A DNA stretch of 64,000 bases from Helicobacter valdiviensis (GCF_003245365.1 NZ_NBIU01000003.1:56428-120427); one strand, 5' to 3'; shown: positions 35,884 to 46,257, counted from the stretch's first letter. Made by a program: numbers and translations. Notes: generated from the letters alone by a model not told the origin.

Positions 35884-36720
35884 GTGAAAGATAAAATTGT
35901 AGTAGCTACGGATTTTTCTGAAGCAAGTATGGTGGCTTTGGGTAAGGCGATTTACCTTAGTAAAAAATTAAAATGCACTCTTGATATAGTGCATGTTGTG
36001 GAATATTCTCTTTTTAGAGATAGTAAAAAAGACAAAAAAGCAGGCAAAGAAGCATTGATGCGATTTGTATCTAAAAATTATCCTAATCCCGAGATAGAAA
36101 TTAATCAATTTTGCTATGTTGGCACTATTCAAAAAGAACTCTCAAAGCATATAGAAGAAAGTGATGCAAAACTTCTTTGTATAGGTGCAAGGGGTGAAAA
36201 TCAAAATTTAAGTGATATTCTTTTGGGTTCTGTGGCTAGAAAGATTATTAGAAAATCTAGTATTCCTGTGCTTGTTGTAAAAAATGAATCTTTATCAGAT
36301 TATGCTAATATCTTTTCTCCAACAGATTTTAGTGATAATTCTTTGGCACTTGCTAAGATGAGTAGAAAAATATTTGTGGGTGCTAAATTTATTTTTTATC
36401 ATTTAATAGCGCGTCCTTTTGAAATTAGATTAGGGCATTATGGAGCAAATGATGAGGAGATTTCTAAATATAATCGTTCTTTAGAAGAAAAGGCTAAAGC
36501 ACAATCTAAAAAGTTCTTGAATGCTTTTAGTAATAAAACTTCTAAGGCTGAAATGGTTTTAGATAGCGGGATACTTTCTTATACACGCACTCTTAGTGTA
36601 GCAAACAATCAAAATGCTTCTTTAATTGCTTTGCCAACCACAGGAAAAGTAAGCTTTTTTGCGTTAGATATTGTAGAAAATTCTTCTTTAGATGTTTTGG
36701 TATGGAGATTTAACACTTAA
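35884..36720 (+). CDS. Tandem universal stress protein (UspA family)
   Basis: 278 residues with two UspA domains. The first (2-135) starts KIVVATDFSEASMVALGKA and ends in GARGENQNLSDILLGSVARKIIRKSSIPVLVV, the ATP-binding GxGx-type loop; the second (about 145-278) starts ANIFSPTDFSDNSLALAKM but has a weaker loop (ALPTTGKVSFFALDIVEN). Starts at GTG since the overlapping ATG is followed by a stop. Role in stress adaptation is inferred from family. Terminates two bases before the comEC-like frame. Confidence 0.88.
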   Translation: MKDKIVVATDFSEASMVALGKAIYLSKKLKCTLDIVHVVEYSLFRDSKKDKKAGKEALMRFVSKNYPNPEIEINQFCYVGTIQKELSKHIEESDAKLLCIGARGENQNLSDILLGSVARKIIRKSSIPVLVVKNESLSDYANIFSPTDFSDNSLALAKMSRKIFVGAKFIFYHLIARPFEIRLGHYGANDEEISKYNRSLEEKAKAQSKKFLNAFSNKTSKAEMVLDSGILSYTRTLSVANNQNASLIALPTTGKVSFFALDIVENSSLDVLVWRFNT

Positions 36721-36722
36721 TC

Positions 36723-37994
36723 TTGTCTTCTCTTTTCTTGTTTTCTAATCTTAAGCAGAGATTTTATTTTTTAGTGCTACTACTTTTTATAGGCAGTGGC
36801 ACTTTAGGCTTTAAATATTATTCATACAATCTTTTAAAAACTCAAAATAACCCACAAATAAACGCACAAGTTTTGTTGCATTATTATAAGAATAATGCAA
36901 AGGGACAAAGTTATAGTGTTTTAAAATTAAAAAGTGATTTTGGGGTATTTTATACCACTTCTAAAGAAGATTTGAAAAATCTCCAAAATAGAGAGATAAA
37001 GCTTAATGTAATTTTTAAAAAAGTCAGTTTTTATGAATATCTAAAAGGTTTTTATGCGCCTAGTTTTAACATAATTTTGCTTCCATATTCTAAAAATTTT
37101 TTAAGAGAATTTATTTTAAAAGCACACAAAGAAAAGATAATGGGGGAGTTTTATGCCACGCTTTTTTTAGCTGATTCTTTGCCAAAACCATGGAGAGATT
37201 TAGCACAAAGTTATGGTATTTCACATCTCTTTGCTATTTCAGGGTTTCATATAGGTATCTTAAGCGGAGTTTTGTTTTTTGTGTTAGGATTTTTCTATAC
37301 TCCTTTACAAAAAAGATTTTTTCCTTTTAGGAATCGCCATTATGATATTGGATTTTTAGTGGTTTTAGTGCTTTTGGGTTATTATTTTGTGCTTGGGGTT
37401 TCTCCCTCATATCTTAGGGCACTTGCTATGGCAATGGTAGTTTTTTTCTTGTTTTTTAGAGGAGTGGAACTTTTAAAAATAGAAATGCTTTTTTGGTGTG
37501 TTTTGGTGCTTTTAGCATTTTTTCCACAACTTATTTTTTCGGTTGGATTTTATTTTTCAAGCTTAGGAGTTCTTTATATTTATATTTTTATAAAATTCCA
37601 TAAAGTTCCAAAAAATCGTATGGGTAAAATAAAATATGGCATTTTTTTAAATTTAAGTATCTTTTTTCTTATGGGGATTGTAGTGTATTATTTTTTCCCT
37701 TATTTCTCTCCGCTTTCTTTACATGGAGTCTGGATTACTTTAGTATTTAGTTTGTATTACCCTTTAAGTTTATTGTTGCATTTTATAGGTTTTGGAGATA
37801 TTTTGGATTCTTTATTGCTTTATTGGCTGTCTTTTCCCACTAAAATTATTCTTTTAGAACCTAGTTTTTGGCTATTTGTTTTATGTAATCTTTTAAGTTT
37901 ATTGGCAATCTTTTTTAGGATTTGTTTTTATGGGCTAATAGGACTTAATTTTGCCTATTATTGTTATGGAATGTATTGTTATTTTGTTTTTTAG
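36723..37994 (+). CDS. ComEC/Rec2-family competence membrane protein, short form
   Basis: 423 residues with about ten hydrophobic segments. HLFAISGFHIGILSGVLFFVLG near 170 and SPSYLRALAMAMVVFFLFFRG near 230 are the signature of the ComEC channel domain that moves single-stranded DNA across the inner membrane. It lacks the C-terminal metallo-beta-lactamase domain found in long ComEC, as expected for the Helicobacter type. The start is a TTG two bases after the Usp stop, supported by context but with no strong ribosome site; translational coupling is likely. Confidence 0.8.
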   Translation: MSSLFLFSNLKQRFYFLVLLLFIGSGTLGFKYYSYNLLKTQNNPQINAQVLLHYYKNNAKGQSYSVLKLKSDFGVFYTTSKEDLKNLQNREIKLNVIFKKVSFYEYLKGFYAPSFNIILLPYSKNFLREFILKAHKEKIMGEFYATLFLADSLPKPWRDLAQSYGISHLFAISGFHIGILSGVLFFVLGFFYTPLQKRFFPFRNRHYDIGFLVVLVLLGYYFVLGVSPSYLRALAMAMVVFFLFFRGVELLKIEMLFWCVLVLLAFFPQLIFSVGFYFSSLGVLYIYIFIKFHKVPKNRMGKIKYGIFLNLSIFFLMGIVVYYFFPYFSPLSLHGVWITLVFSLYYPLSLLLHFIGFGDILDSLLLYWLSFPTKIILLEPSFWLFVLCNLLSLLAIFFRICFYGLIGLNFAYYCYGMYCYFVF

Positions 37995-38045
37995 TGAAAA
38001 TGCGTTAAAATGCCACATTTAAAGCATAAAAATAGAGGATACGCT

Positions 38046-38588
38046 GTGAATAATTTTATATCTAAAATTAGCAAAGGCATTTTTGCGATTTTACCCTTTT
38101 TGTTGTTGTTTTGGATTTTTTCTTTTGTCTATCGCTTTTTTGAGACAATTTTTTATTCCATTTTTGGCATTACAAATTCTAATTTGTTTGTAACACTTTT
38201 AATTTTGGCTCTATCACTTTGGCTATTGTATTATATAGGGCATTTAGTGGATAAAAATAAAGAATTTTTGCTTATCCGTTTTACTGAATTTGTGATTGCA
38301 AAAATTCCCGTAGTAAAAAGCATTTATTCAGGTATCAAAGAGGTGTTAAAAATCTTTTCAGGCAAAAATAAAGAAGGGTATTTGGGGGTTGCTTATGTAA
38401 AAGTTGGAGAAATGGAGTTAATAGGCTTTATTACAAAAGAAGAAGAAGAGCATTATTCTGTTTTTATTCCTACAACTCCTAATCCAACTTCAGGCTTTAT
38501 TGTGAGAATGAGAAAAGAAAATGTGGTTTTTTCGGATTTATCTGTATCAGATGGGTTTAAGAAAATTATCTCACTTGGGGTGAAATAA
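38046..38588 (+). CDS. DUF502 family membrane protein
   Basis: About 180 residues. Two transmembrane segments near the N-terminus (AILPFLLLFWIFSFVYRFF, and LFVTLLILALSLWLLYYIGH) then a soluble part with IPVVKSIYSGIKEVLKIF and VFIPTTPNPTSGFIVRM, all typical of DUF502. The GTG at 38046 with GAGGA six bases upstream is preferred over ATG 38010, which has no ribosome site. Function unknown. Overlaps the next gene by one base (ATAATG). Confidence 0.75.
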   Translation: MNNFISKISKGIFAILPFLLLFWIFSFVYRFFETIFYSIFGITNSNLFVTLLILALSLWLLYYIGHLVDKNKEFLLIRFTEFVIAKIPVVKSIYSGIKEVLKIFSGKNKEGYLGVAYVKVGEMELIGFITKEEEEHYSVFIPTTPNPTSGFIVRMRKENVVFSDLSVSDGFKKIISLGVK

Positions 38589-39436
38589 TGCTAAAAAAAA
38601 TTAAAGATTTTAGTGAATTAGTAGTTTTTAGTCATAGTATTTTTTCTATGCCTTTTATTTTTATAGCAATGGTGAGTGCGGCAGGGGGCTGGTTTGGTTG
38701 GAAACTTTTAGCCTTTGGGGTAATTGCTACTATGAGTGCGAGAAATTTTGCTATGGCGTTTAACCGCTATGCTGATAGAAAAATAGATAGCACTAATGCA
38801 AGAACTAAAAATCGTCCTAGTGTAGATGGGCGTATTTCCCCCTTTGCAATATTGGTTTTTGTGGCAGTGAATGCAGTAATATTTGTGTTTATGGGATATT
38901 TGATTAACCCTTTGTGTTTTTATTTATCCTTTCCTATTTTATGTATCTTGGCACTTTATTCTTTAATGAAGAGATTTTCTTATTTAGCTCATTTAGTGCT
39001 TGGATTATCTTTGGGATTAGCACCTATTGCAGGAGTGGCTGCAGTTTTAGGGGAAGTGCCTTTATGGGCGGTTTATTTGTGCATAGGAGTGCTTTTTTGG
39101 GTAGCAGGATTTGATTTGCTTTATTCGCTTCAAGATATAGAGCATGATAGATCTGAAAAGCTTTATTCTATTCCAAGTGTTTTTGGAGTGCAAAAAACTT
39201 TATGGATTTCTAGGATTTTTCATATTTTGACAATTATATTTTGGGGACTTTTTATTAAAGAAGCAAATTTAGGCTTATTTATGTGGATAGGGCTTGTGGT
39301 TTCTAGTGTAGCGCTAGCTTATGAGCAGTATTTAGTGTCTAAAAACTTTTTAAATATTCCTAGAGCATTTTTTAATGTTAATGGATATTTGGGAATTGTA
39401 TTTTTTGGATTTTGTATTTTAGATGTAATATTTTAA
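38588..39436 (+). CDS. UbiA-family prenyltransferase (menaquinone pathway)
   Basis: 282-residue integral membrane enzyme with about eight helices. Metal-binding Asp-rich motifs: AFNRYADRKIDSTNARTKNRP (near 57) and DLLYSLQDIEHDR (near 178). Annotated in relatives as 4-hydroxybenzoate polyprenyltransferase; in this group, which makes menaquinone via futalosine, the likely role is the prenylation step of that pathway (MqnP). H. pylori has this gene next to comEC, as here. Confidence 0.85.
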   Translation: MLKKIKDFSELVVFSHSIFSMPFIFIAMVSAAGGWFGWKLLAFGVIATMSARNFAMAFNRYADRKIDSTNARTKNRPSVDGRISPFAILVFVAVNAVIFVFMGYLINPLCFYLSFPILCILALYSLMKRFSYLAHLVLGLSLGLAPIAGVAAVLGEVPLWAVYLCIGVLFWVAGFDLLYSLQDIEHDRSEKLYSIPSVFGVQKTLWISRIFHILTIIFWGLFIKEANLGLFMWIGLVVSSVALAYEQYLVSKNFLNIPRAFFNVNGYLGIVFFGFCILDVIF

Positions 39437-39445
39437 AGAGAAGAT

Positions 39446-39997
39446 ATGGAAAATTTTGTAAAAAGCCGTTTAGTAGAAACTTATTTAAATATAGAATATG
39501 AAGAAGCAAACAAAAATTCAGAGGAATTTGCAAGAGAATTTAATGCCTTAACTCAAAGTGATGAAGATCCAATAGGTGAGTGGTTAAGGCTAACAAAGGC
39601 TAAAAAAGGAAATTTAGAAAGCGATAATGTAGTGATTTTAGAGTTATTAGTAGAGATTTATCGCAAGATTGAAACTTTAGAGCAAACAATAAAATCTGTG
39701 CAAAAAGAATATATTTCTCTTGCTAATAAAGGTTTGGTGAAAACCTTAGGACATAGTTGTTTTGCACTGGATAAGCATAAGCTAGAAGAAAATACATTAT
39801 ATTATGGTAGAATAGAGTTGCCAACATTTCCAAAGCGGATTATTCCATTGTATTTTACATACCATTCTAATTTGGCATGGGTTGGTAATATCCATAGTCG
39901 TGATGAGGTAGAGTGGGATAGTTATGTGGCTTCTAAAGAGAGAGCATTAATCCGCTCTATTAGACAAAGTCAAAAAGAAGAAAATAAGGAGGGGTAG
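39446..39997 (+). CDS. Unknown conserved protein, possible PilZ-like C-terminal half
   Basis: 183 residues, soluble. Residues 1-95 are acidic and helical (VVILELLVEIYRKIETLEQ). The C-terminal half is beta-rich (ALDKHKLEENTLYYGRIELPTFPKRIIPLYFTYHS) and loosely like PilZ domains, but the arginine motif that binds cyclic-di-GMP is not visible. Sits in the prenyltransferase-thrB run and overlaps nothing; function unknown. Confidence 0.6.
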   Translation: MENFVKSRLVETYLNIEYEEANKNSEEFAREFNALTQSDEDPIGEWLRLTKAKKGNLESDNVVILELLVEIYRKIETLEQTIKSVQKEYISLANKGLVKTLGHSCFALDKHKLEENTLYYGRIELPTFPKRIIPLYFTYHSNLAWVGNIHSRDEVEWDSYVASKERALIRSIRQSQKEENKEG

Positions 39998-39998
39998 T

Positions 39999-40538
39999 TT
40001 GGAAGAGCAGTCATTATTATTGTATGCAGGAATTGGGGTTATTGCATTTTGTTTGCTGTTGGTGGGATATATCTATTTAAGAGATGGTGAAAACACAAAA
40101 AAATTAAAGCGTTTTGAAAAGTCTATAGAAGAATTAAACAAAGAAGTTTATCGTCTCCAAAAGCGTTTTAAAGAGACGCAAAACGAGCTAGAAAACTTTA
40201 AACAAGACTTTAAAGGGCAAATTTATAAAGATATGCATTTGGAGATAAAAAATACTATTGATACTAATCTCTTTGCTCAAATTACCCCCATTAAAAACAA
40301 AATGGAAACTTTACAATCACAAATCCAAAAAACAAGCGAGGGCTTGGAAAATAAGATGTTGGGATTAGAAGAAAGATTGAAAGAATTTGTTTATACGCCA
40401 AGCAATCCTACAAATATAGATGAGAATAGAATAATTTCTATGTTTAAAGATGGTTGGAGTGTGGATTCTATTGCCAAGGAATTAAGAATTGGAAAGGGTG
40501 AAGTAGAATTTACCCTAAAATTTGCAAATTTAAATTAA
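39999..40538 (+). CDS. Membrane-anchored coiled-coil protein with C-terminal helix-turn-helix
   Basis: 179 residues. TM segment 7-26 (LLYAGIGVIAFCLLLVGYIY), coiled coil from about 33 to 130 (EELNKEVYRLQKRFKETQNE), and a short C-terminal HTH-like segment (MFKDGWSVDSIAKELRIGKGEVEFTLKFA). Start is TTG at 39999, one base after the previous stop, after AAGGAGGGG. The layout is shared by uncharacterised Campylobacterota proteins. Function unknown. Confidence 0.65.
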   Translation: MEEQSLLLYAGIGVIAFCLLLVGYIYLRDGENTKKLKRFEKSIEELNKEVYRLQKRFKETQNELENFKQDFKGQIYKDMHLEIKNTIDTNLFAQITPIKNKMETLQSQIQKTSEGLENKMLGLEERLKEFVYTPSNPTNIDENRIISMFKDGWSVDSIAKELRIGKGEVEFTLKFANLN

Positions 40539-40547
40539 AGGGAGATT

Positions 40548-41441
40548 ATGCGGTTTCGTGTTCCTGCTACGAGTGCAAACTTAGGACCAGGTTTTGATAC
40601 TTTGGGATTGGCTTTGGGCTTATATAATTATTTTTTAATAAAACCCTCTAAAATTAATTCTATTCATGTGATAGGGGAGGGATCTAGAAATCCAAAATTG
40701 CGTGTAGATAATGTGTTTGTAAGAATTTTTAGCGAACAGCTTTTTAAATTGAGTGGCGAGAAGCGTTGTTTTAAATTTACTTTTGAAAATTCTATCCCTA
40801 TTTCTAGGGGTTTAGGAAGTAGTTCAGCTGTGATTATTGGTGCAATTAGTGCAGCTTTTAAAGCTAGTAATACTCCTATTGATAAACAAAGAATTTTAGA
40901 TTTAGCTTTAGAATATGAGAGTCATCCAGATAATATTACACCAGCTTGTAATGGGGGATTTAATGTATGTATGTTGCATGATAATAAAGTAAAGTTTTTA
41001 AATAAAAGAATCCCTAAGCATCTAAAAGCAGTAGTGGTAATTCCTAACCAATCCATCTCTACACATCTTTCCCGTAAGACCCTGCCTAAAAAATATAGCC
41101 AAAAAGATGCTGTGTTTAATCTGTCTCATTCTTCATTTTTATCCGCTGCGTTTTTTGAAGAGCGTTGGGATTTACTAAGGGAAGCGAGTATGGATAGGTT
41201 TCATCAATTTTTTAGAATGAAGCAAATTCCACTTTTGTTTGAAGTGCAAAAAACAGCTTTAAGAAATGGAGCACTTATGAGCACACTTTCAGGTTCGGGT
41301 TCTACATTTTTTAGTCTTTGTTACAGTGATGATAGCACAAGGATTCAAGAAGCACTGCAGAATAAATTTCAAAAATTAAAGGTATTAAAACTTGATTTTG
41401 ATAATTTTGGGGTGCTTTTTGAGGATGAATTTAAGTTCTAG
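40548..41441 (+). CDS. thrB: Homoserine kinase
   Basis: GHMP kinase of threonine synthesis, 297 residues. FRVPATSANLGPGFDTLGLAL at the start, the ATP loop PISRGLGSSSAVIIGA (near 87), and the C-terminal STLSGSGSTFFSLC. Upstream of ylxR-infB, the H. pylori order. AAGGGAGATT precedes the ATG. Confidence 0.95.
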   Translation: MRFRVPATSANLGPGFDTLGLALGLYNYFLIKPSKINSIHVIGEGSRNPKLRVDNVFVRIFSEQLFKLSGEKRCFKFTFENSIPISRGLGSSSAVIIGAISAAFKASNTPIDKQRILDLALEYESHPDNITPACNGGFNVCMLHDNKVKFLNKRIPKHLKAVVVIPNQSISTHLSRKTLPKKYSQKDAVFNLSHSSFLSAAFFEERWDLLREASMDRFHQFFRMKQIPLLFEVQKTALRNGALMSTLSGSGSTFFSLCYSDDSTRIQEALQNKFQKLKVLKLDFDNFGVLFEDEFKF

Positions 41442-41450
41442 TTTGTTATA

Positions 41451-41702
41451 ATGAAAACTTTAAATCCAATAAGAATGTGTGTAGTGTGTAGAGGGAGATT
41501 TGAACAAAAAGAGCTTTTGCGTTTGCAATACAAAGATTCCACATTGCAGCGTTTTAGCGGAAGTGGGAGGAGTTTTTACCTCTGTATTAGTTGTAGGTTG
41601 GAAGCTCGTGCATTAGATTGTTTGCTTAGAGTTTGTAAAAGTGATAAGAAACAAAAAGAAAATTTTAAAGAAGCTTTAAAGGAGATTTTAATATATGGAT
41701 AA
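41451..41702 (+). CDS. YlxR/DUF448 family RNA-binding protein
   Basis: 83 residues. NPIRMCVVCRGRFEQKELLRLQ and GSGRSFYLCISCRLEARALD match the family's Cys-containing, positively charged fold, a small protein found in nusA-infB clusters. Its last eight bases overlap infB. Role in translation or RNase P regulation in other bacteria. Confidence 0.85.
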   Translation: MKTLNPIRMCVVCRGRFEQKELLRLQYKDSTLQRFSGSGRSFYLCISCRLEARALDCLLRVCKSDKKQKENFKEALKEILIYG

Positions 41703-44337
41703 AGTCCGTATTAGTCAGATTGCCAAAGAGATTGGAAAAACAAGTAAAGAAATTTTACAAAAGGCGCAAGAATTAGGCTTTGAAGTAAAGGCGGCATCTA
41801 GCACTGTAAGTGCAACAGAGGCAGAAGAGCTTTATAACTATATTATTTCAGGAGTGAATCCTAAAGCAGCTCCAGAAAAGTCAGAAAAACAAGAAACAAA
41901 GAGTAAAAAAGTATCTGTTAAAAGCGAGGCTAAAAAAGAAAGCAAAGAAGCTAAAACTATCAAAGAAAAAGAAGTTAAAAAGCCAGTAGCAAGCATTTCT
42001 ATAGAGCCTAAAGAAGAAACCAAAATAGAAACAAAGGAAATTAAACCTGCTCAAGAGGCAAAAGAGACAGTAAAAGAGCCTATTAAAAAAGAAGAACCTA
42101 AAGAACCAGTGCTTGAAGCAAATAAAGCAACTATTAAACGCACGGGTTTAAGAATTATTAAAAAGCGTGATGAGGCAAAGGAAGTAAAAGAAGAGCCAAA
42201 AGTTGCTCCTACACCTCCAGCACCAAAAACTTTACAAGATTTGCTTGGAAATCTTGATGAAGATCTTGTCAAAAAAGATAAAAAAAAGAAAAAAGACAAA
42301 GCCCCTTTGCAAGTTAAAAAACACAACCAACAAAAAATTGATATTTTAGATAATAGGGAATTCCAAAGCTCTCATGAAGATGAGGATGAAGAAGAGGGAG
42401 TTATTTTATTTGATTTAAGTGTGCAAGATGAACGCAATATTGAAGATGAAGAAGAAAAAAAGACTACCACAGAAAGAATAAAAATACAAAGACATAATCC
42501 ATTTATGGAACAGGGTAGCACAAGAAGAGGAGGACGCAAAAAAGCTCCAAAAGTCCAAAAAGTGCAAGAAGTAGTAAGTGGGATTGTAAAAATACCAGAA
42601 GAAATTAGAGCTTATGAGTTTGCAGAAAAAGTTGGAAGAAGCACAGGAGAGGTAATTAAAGTTCTCTTTAGTCTTGGAATGATGATTACTAAAAACGACT
42701 TTTTAGAAAAAGATGCTATTGAGATTTTAGCTGAAGAATTTGGGGTGCAAGTTGAGCTTTTAAATACAGCAGATGAGCTAGATTACACACAGCTTCATGA
42801 AAAGGACGATACAGAGGAAAATTTAGTGGTTAGAGCACCTGTAGTTACAATTATGGGGCATGTAGATCATGGTAAAACTTCCCTTTTGGATTATATTAGA
42901 AATACTAAAATTGCATCAGGTGAGGCAGGAGGGATTACACAGCATATTGGTGCTTATACGATTACTAAAGGCGGTAGAGATATTACTTTTATTGATACAC
43001 CAGGGCATGAAGCATTTTCGGAGATGAGAGCTAGAGGAGCACAAGTTACAGATGTGGCGATTATTGTAATTGCAGCAGATGATGGCGTAAAACCTCAAAC
43101 GATTGAAGCATTAAACCATGCAAAAGCTGCCAATGCTCCTATTATCATTGCAGTCAATAAAATTGATAAACCCGATGCAAATCCTGATAAGCTAAAAGCA
43201 GAGGCTGCAGAGCTTGGCTTTACTCCATTAGAATGGGGTGGGGAATATGAATTTGTGCATATTTCAGCAAAAACAGGTGAGGGAATTGATGATTTATTAG
43301 AAACCATTCTTTTACAAGCGGAAATTTTAGAATTAAGAGCAAATCCAAATCGTCCAGCTAGAGCGGTTGTGATTGAAAGTAGTTTAGAAAAAGGTAAAGG
43401 GCCAGTTGCTACTTTAATTGTGCAAAATGGAACGCTAAAAGTGGGCGATAGCATTATTGCAGATACTGCTTATGGACGAGTAAGGGCAATTAGCGATGAT
43501 CTTGGTAAAAGTATTAGTAGCATTCCTCCATCATGTGTAGGTGTTATCACGGGCTTAAATGAAGTTCCACCAGCAGGTTCTGTGCTTTTAGCAGTTGAGA
43601 ATGATAATATCGCAAGAGATTATGCACAAAAAAGAGCTGCACATCTAAGACAAAAAGAGCTTTCACACTCTACTAAAGTTTCTTTAGATGAGCTTAGCAC
43701 AATGGTTTCATTAGGACAACTAAAAACATTGCCAGTAATTATCAAAACTGATACACAAGGAAGTTTAGAAGCCATTAGAGGAAGCTTAGAAAAACTTCAA
43801 AATGAGGAAGTGAAAGTAAATATTATCCATAAAGGAGTAGGGGGCATTAGTGAAAGTGATGTAACACTTGCAGCAGCCTCTACAAACTGCGTAATTTTAG
43901 GCTTTAATGTGCGTCCTACAGGAAGTGTGAAGAATAAGGCAAAAGAGTTAGGAATCCAAATTAAAACTTATTCTATTATTTATTCATTATTAGATGATAT
44001 TAAAGCATTACTTGGCGGGTTGCTCTCTCCAGTTATGGAAGAAGAAAACACAGGGCAAGCAGAGGTTAGAGAAACCTTTAATATTGCAAAAGTAGGAACG
44101 ATTGCAGGTTGTTTTGTGAGTGATGGGACAATACAAAGAGGCATTAAAGTGCGTCTTATTAGAAATGGTGTGGTAATACATTCAGGAAATATTGCTTCTT
44201 TAAAACGCTTTAAAGATGATGTTAAAGAAGTTGCAAAAGGTTTTGAATGTGGGATTATGCTAGAAGATTATAATGATATACAAATTGGTGATGTTTTTGA
44301 AACTTATAAGGAAGTGGCAAAACAAAGGACGCTTTAA
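41695..44337 (+). CDS. infB: Translation initiation factor IF-2
   Basis: GTPase that places fMet-tRNA on the ribosome; 880 residues. Small N-terminal domain ([21 protein letters not shown]), a Lys/Glu-rich disordered linker (about 65-300), a second IF2-N subdomain at [23 protein letters not shown]1 [16 protein letters not shown] (near 385), [27 protein letters not shown], then domains II-IV ending [19 protein letters not shown]. Heads the infB-rbfA-rimP operon; stop and rbfA start overlap (TAATGA). Confidence 0.99.
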   Translation: MDKVRISQIAKEIGKTSKEILQKAQELGFEVKAASSTVSATEAEELYNYIISGVNPKAAPEKSEKQETKSKKVSVKSEAKKESKEAKTIKEKEVKKPVASISIEPKEETKIETKEIKPAQEAKETVKEPIKKEEPKEPVLEANKATIKRTGLRIIKKRDEAKEVKEEPKVAPTPPAPKTLQDLLGNLDEDLVKKDKKKKKDKAPLQVKKHNQQKIDILDNREFQSSHEDEDEEEGVILFDLSVQDERNIEDEEEKKTTTERIKIQRHNPFMEQGSTRRGGRKKAPKVQKVQEVVSGIVKIPEEIRAYEFAEKVGRSTGEVIKVLFSLGMMITKNDFLEKDAIEILAEEFGVQVELLNTADELDYTQLHEKDDTEENLVVRAPVVTIMGHVDHGKTSLLDYIRNTKIASGEAGGITQHIGAYTITKGGRDITFIDTPGHEAFSEMRARGAQVTDVAIIVIAADDGVKPQTIEALNHAKAANAPIIIAVNKIDKPDANPDKLKAEAAELGFTPLEWGGEYEFVHISAKTGEGIDDLLETILLQAEILELRANPNRPARAVVIESSLEKGKGPVATLIVQNGTLKVGDSIIADTAYGRVRAISDDLGKSISSIPPSCVGVITGLNEVPPAGSVLLAVENDNIARDYAQKRAAHLRQKELSHSTKVSLDELSTMVSLGQLKTLPVIIKTDTQGSLEAIRGSLEKLQNEEVKVNIIHKGVGGISESDVTLAAASTNCVILGFNVRPTGSVKNKAKELGIQIKTYSIIYSLLDDIKALLGGLLSPVMEEENTGQAEVRETFNIAKVGTIAGCFVSDGTIQRGIKVRLIRNGVVIHSGNIASLKRFKDDVKEVAKGFECGIMLEDYNDIQIGDVFETYKEVAKQRTL

Positions 44338-44702
44338 TGAAAAATATTAAGCTAGAACGCACACAATCCCTCCTAAGAGAGCTTATCCCTAGTGTGTTAG
44401 CAAATCTTAATGATACACGCCTTAACTCCCTTGGAGTTGTGAGTGTAAAATGTTCTAAAGGGAAGTATTTTGCGCAAGTATTTTTAGATGCTCCTTTTGC
44501 TACCCCACAAGAAAAAAAAGAGATTTTGACACAGCTAAAAAAGGCAAAAAATCTCATCAAAGAATATTGCTTAGAAGAGAGTGGTTGGTTTAGATGTCCA
44601 GATTTTGAATTTATTATTGATGAGAGCTTGGAGCAAGAAAATAAACTTGAAGCAATTTTTGAAACCATCAAAAAGCAAAGAGAAGAAAAAGATAAGGAAT
44701 AA
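44337..44702 (+). CDS. rbfA: Ribosome-binding factor A
   Basis: 121 residues; KH-like 30S maturation factor. KLERTQSLLRELIPSVLANLND, GVVSVKCSKGKYFAQVFLD and SLEQENKLEAIFETIKK fit the family. Shares one base with the infB stop. Confidence 0.9.
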   Translation: MKNIKLERTQSLLRELIPSVLANLNDTRLNSLGVVSVKCSKGKYFAQVFLDAPFATPQEKKEILTQLKKAKNLIKEYCLEESGWFRCPDFEFIIDESLEQENKLEAIFETIKKQREEKDKE

Positions 44703-44704
44703 AT

Positions 44705-45136
44705 ATGGCAATTTCACAAGAGCTAGAACAAAAAATTGAAAATTTAGTGCAAAGTTTTGGGTGTGAGCTTTATGATATTGCACTTTTAAAAGAAAATGAT
44801 CATCAAATCTTACGCATATCTATTACAAAAAAACCTAATTTGAGTTTAGAAGATTGCAAAGAGGTAAGTCTTATGCTCTCGCCACTTTTAGATGTAGAAA
44901 TGCCAGAGTTTGAGGAATATTTTTTAGAGGTAAGCTCTCCAGGGATTGAGAGAGTTTTAAAAAACGACAAGCATTATAAAAGTGCCATAGGAGAGCTTGT
45001 TAAAATCAAGCTTCTTTCAAAAGCAGAACATAAAGGCAAATTAGAAGAGGTTACACAAGACTCACTAATCTTAGAGGGTGGCATTACTATACCTAAGAGC
45101 GAAATTAAAAAAGCACAAACTTATTTTGTATGGTAA
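44705..45136 (+). CDS. rimP: Ribosome maturation factor RimP
   Basis: 143 residues. IENLVQSFGCELYDIALLKE, LRISITKKPNLSLEDCKEVS, and YFLEVSSPGIERVLKNDKHY are family motifs. Two bases after rbfA; overlaps ribD by seven bases. Confidence 0.95.
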   Translation: MAISQELEQKIENLVQSFGCELYDIALLKENDHQILRISITKKPNLSLEDCKEVSLMLSPLLDVEMPEFEEYFLEVSSPGIERVLKNDKHYKSAIGELVKIKLLSKAEHKGKLEEVTQDSLILEGGITIPKSEIKKAQTYFVW

Positions 45137-46158
45137 TGGAATTTTACTTTGATTTAATATTAAAGGAGGCTTGGAAGTTTCAAGCACTCACGCTTCCAAA
45201 TCCTGCAGTAGGGGCTTTGGTTTTAGATAAATATGGAAAAATTTTAAGCTTACAAGCACACAAACAAGCAGGAAAGCCCCATGCAGAAGTTTTGGCTTTG
45301 CAAGAGGCTTATTGTGAGCTTACAAGTGATAAGCGGATTTTTGAGTTAGAAGAATCTAGGGAAATCCATCAGTTTTTAAAAGAAAATGCTAAAAATATTT
45401 TTGAAGATTGCACCTTATATGTGAGTTTAGAGCCTTGTTTAAATGAGGGTAAAACGCCCTCATGTGCAAAGCTTCTAGCAGAGCTTAAAATAAAAGAAGT
45501 TTGCATAGCAACTAAAGATGTGAATGCTTTAGCAAGTGGGGGTGCAGAGTTTTTAGAAAGTTTAGGGATTAGCGTGATAAAAGCATGGGAGTTAGAAGAG
45601 CTACAAACAATCCATAAAAAAGCAGAGGAGCTTTTGTTTCCTTTTGTATGCTTACAAAATAAAGGGAGTTTTGTGCTTTTTAAATATGCAAGTAGGTTAA
45701 ATGGAAGTATAGAGGGAGGGCAGATTAGCTCTCCTAAAATGCAAGAATTTATGCATAATATAAGAGCAATTTCTCAAACTCTTTTGATTTCAGGAAAAAC
45801 TATTAGAGAAGATAATCCAACGCTAGATACACGCTTTGCTACTTTTAAAGACAAAAAGAATCCTAATGTTGTGATTTTAACTAAAATGCAAAATTTTCCA
45901 AAAACAGCACCTCTTTTTGATGTGCCTTTGCGAAAAATAGAGATTGTTTCTAAGATACCAAAATTGAAAGGATTTGTTTTTTGTGAGGGGGGGAGTGAGT
46001 TTTTAAAAACCTTAAAGCCTTATTGTGATTTGTTGCTACTTTTGATTTCTCCTAGATTTAGTGCGGAGTTTCAAAAAATAATGCAAATAGAAGCAAATTG
46101 CAAAATTTTACACACACAAATGGTAGGTGAGGATTTAGCACTTTGGTTGCAACTGTAG
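45130..46158 (+). CDS. ribD: Riboflavin biosynthesis deaminase/reductase RibD
   Basis: 342 residues, bifunctional. Deaminase domain with zinc ligands in KPHAEVLAL (His) and SLEPCLNEGKTPSCAKLL (two Cys). Reductase domain follows (about 175-342): LFKYASRLNGSIEGGQISS, LLISGKTIREDNPTLDTRF, and FVFCEGGSEFLKTL. The reductase part is shorter and more diverged than in E. coli. A G7 run occurs at 45987-45993 in the EGGS codons. Starts at an ATG inside rimP. Confidence 0.9.
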   Translation: MVMEFYFDLILKEAWKFQALTLPNPAVGALVLDKYGKILSLQAHKQAGKPHAEVLALQEAYCELTSDKRIFELEESREIHQFLKENAKNIFEDCTLYVSLEPCLNEGKTPSCAKLLAELKIKEVCIATKDVNALASGGAEFLESLGISVIKAWELEELQTIHKKAEELLFPFVCLQNKGSFVLFKYASRLNGSIEGGQISSPKMQEFMHNIRAISQTLLISGKTIREDNPTLDTRFATFKDKKNPNVVILTKMQNFPKTAPLFDVPLRKIEIVSKIPKLKGFVFCEGGSEFLKTLKPYCDLLLLLISPRFSAEFQKIMQIEANCKILHTQMVGEDLALWLQL

Positions 46159-46187
46159 GAATTGACTTTTTGTTTATGATAAAAAGA

Positions 46188-46193
46188 TATAAT
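46188..46193 (+). promoter_or_regulatory. -10 element upstream of rplI
   Basis: TATAAT in AGATATAATATAG, with TTGACT at 46162-46167 (20-base spacing, longer than usual). 64 bases before rplI. Confidence 0.4.
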
Positions 46194-46257
46194 ATAGCTT
46201 GCAATCGTGCTTTTAAGAGTGAATTGGATAAAATTAAAAAGTCTTAAAGGAGCAAAA

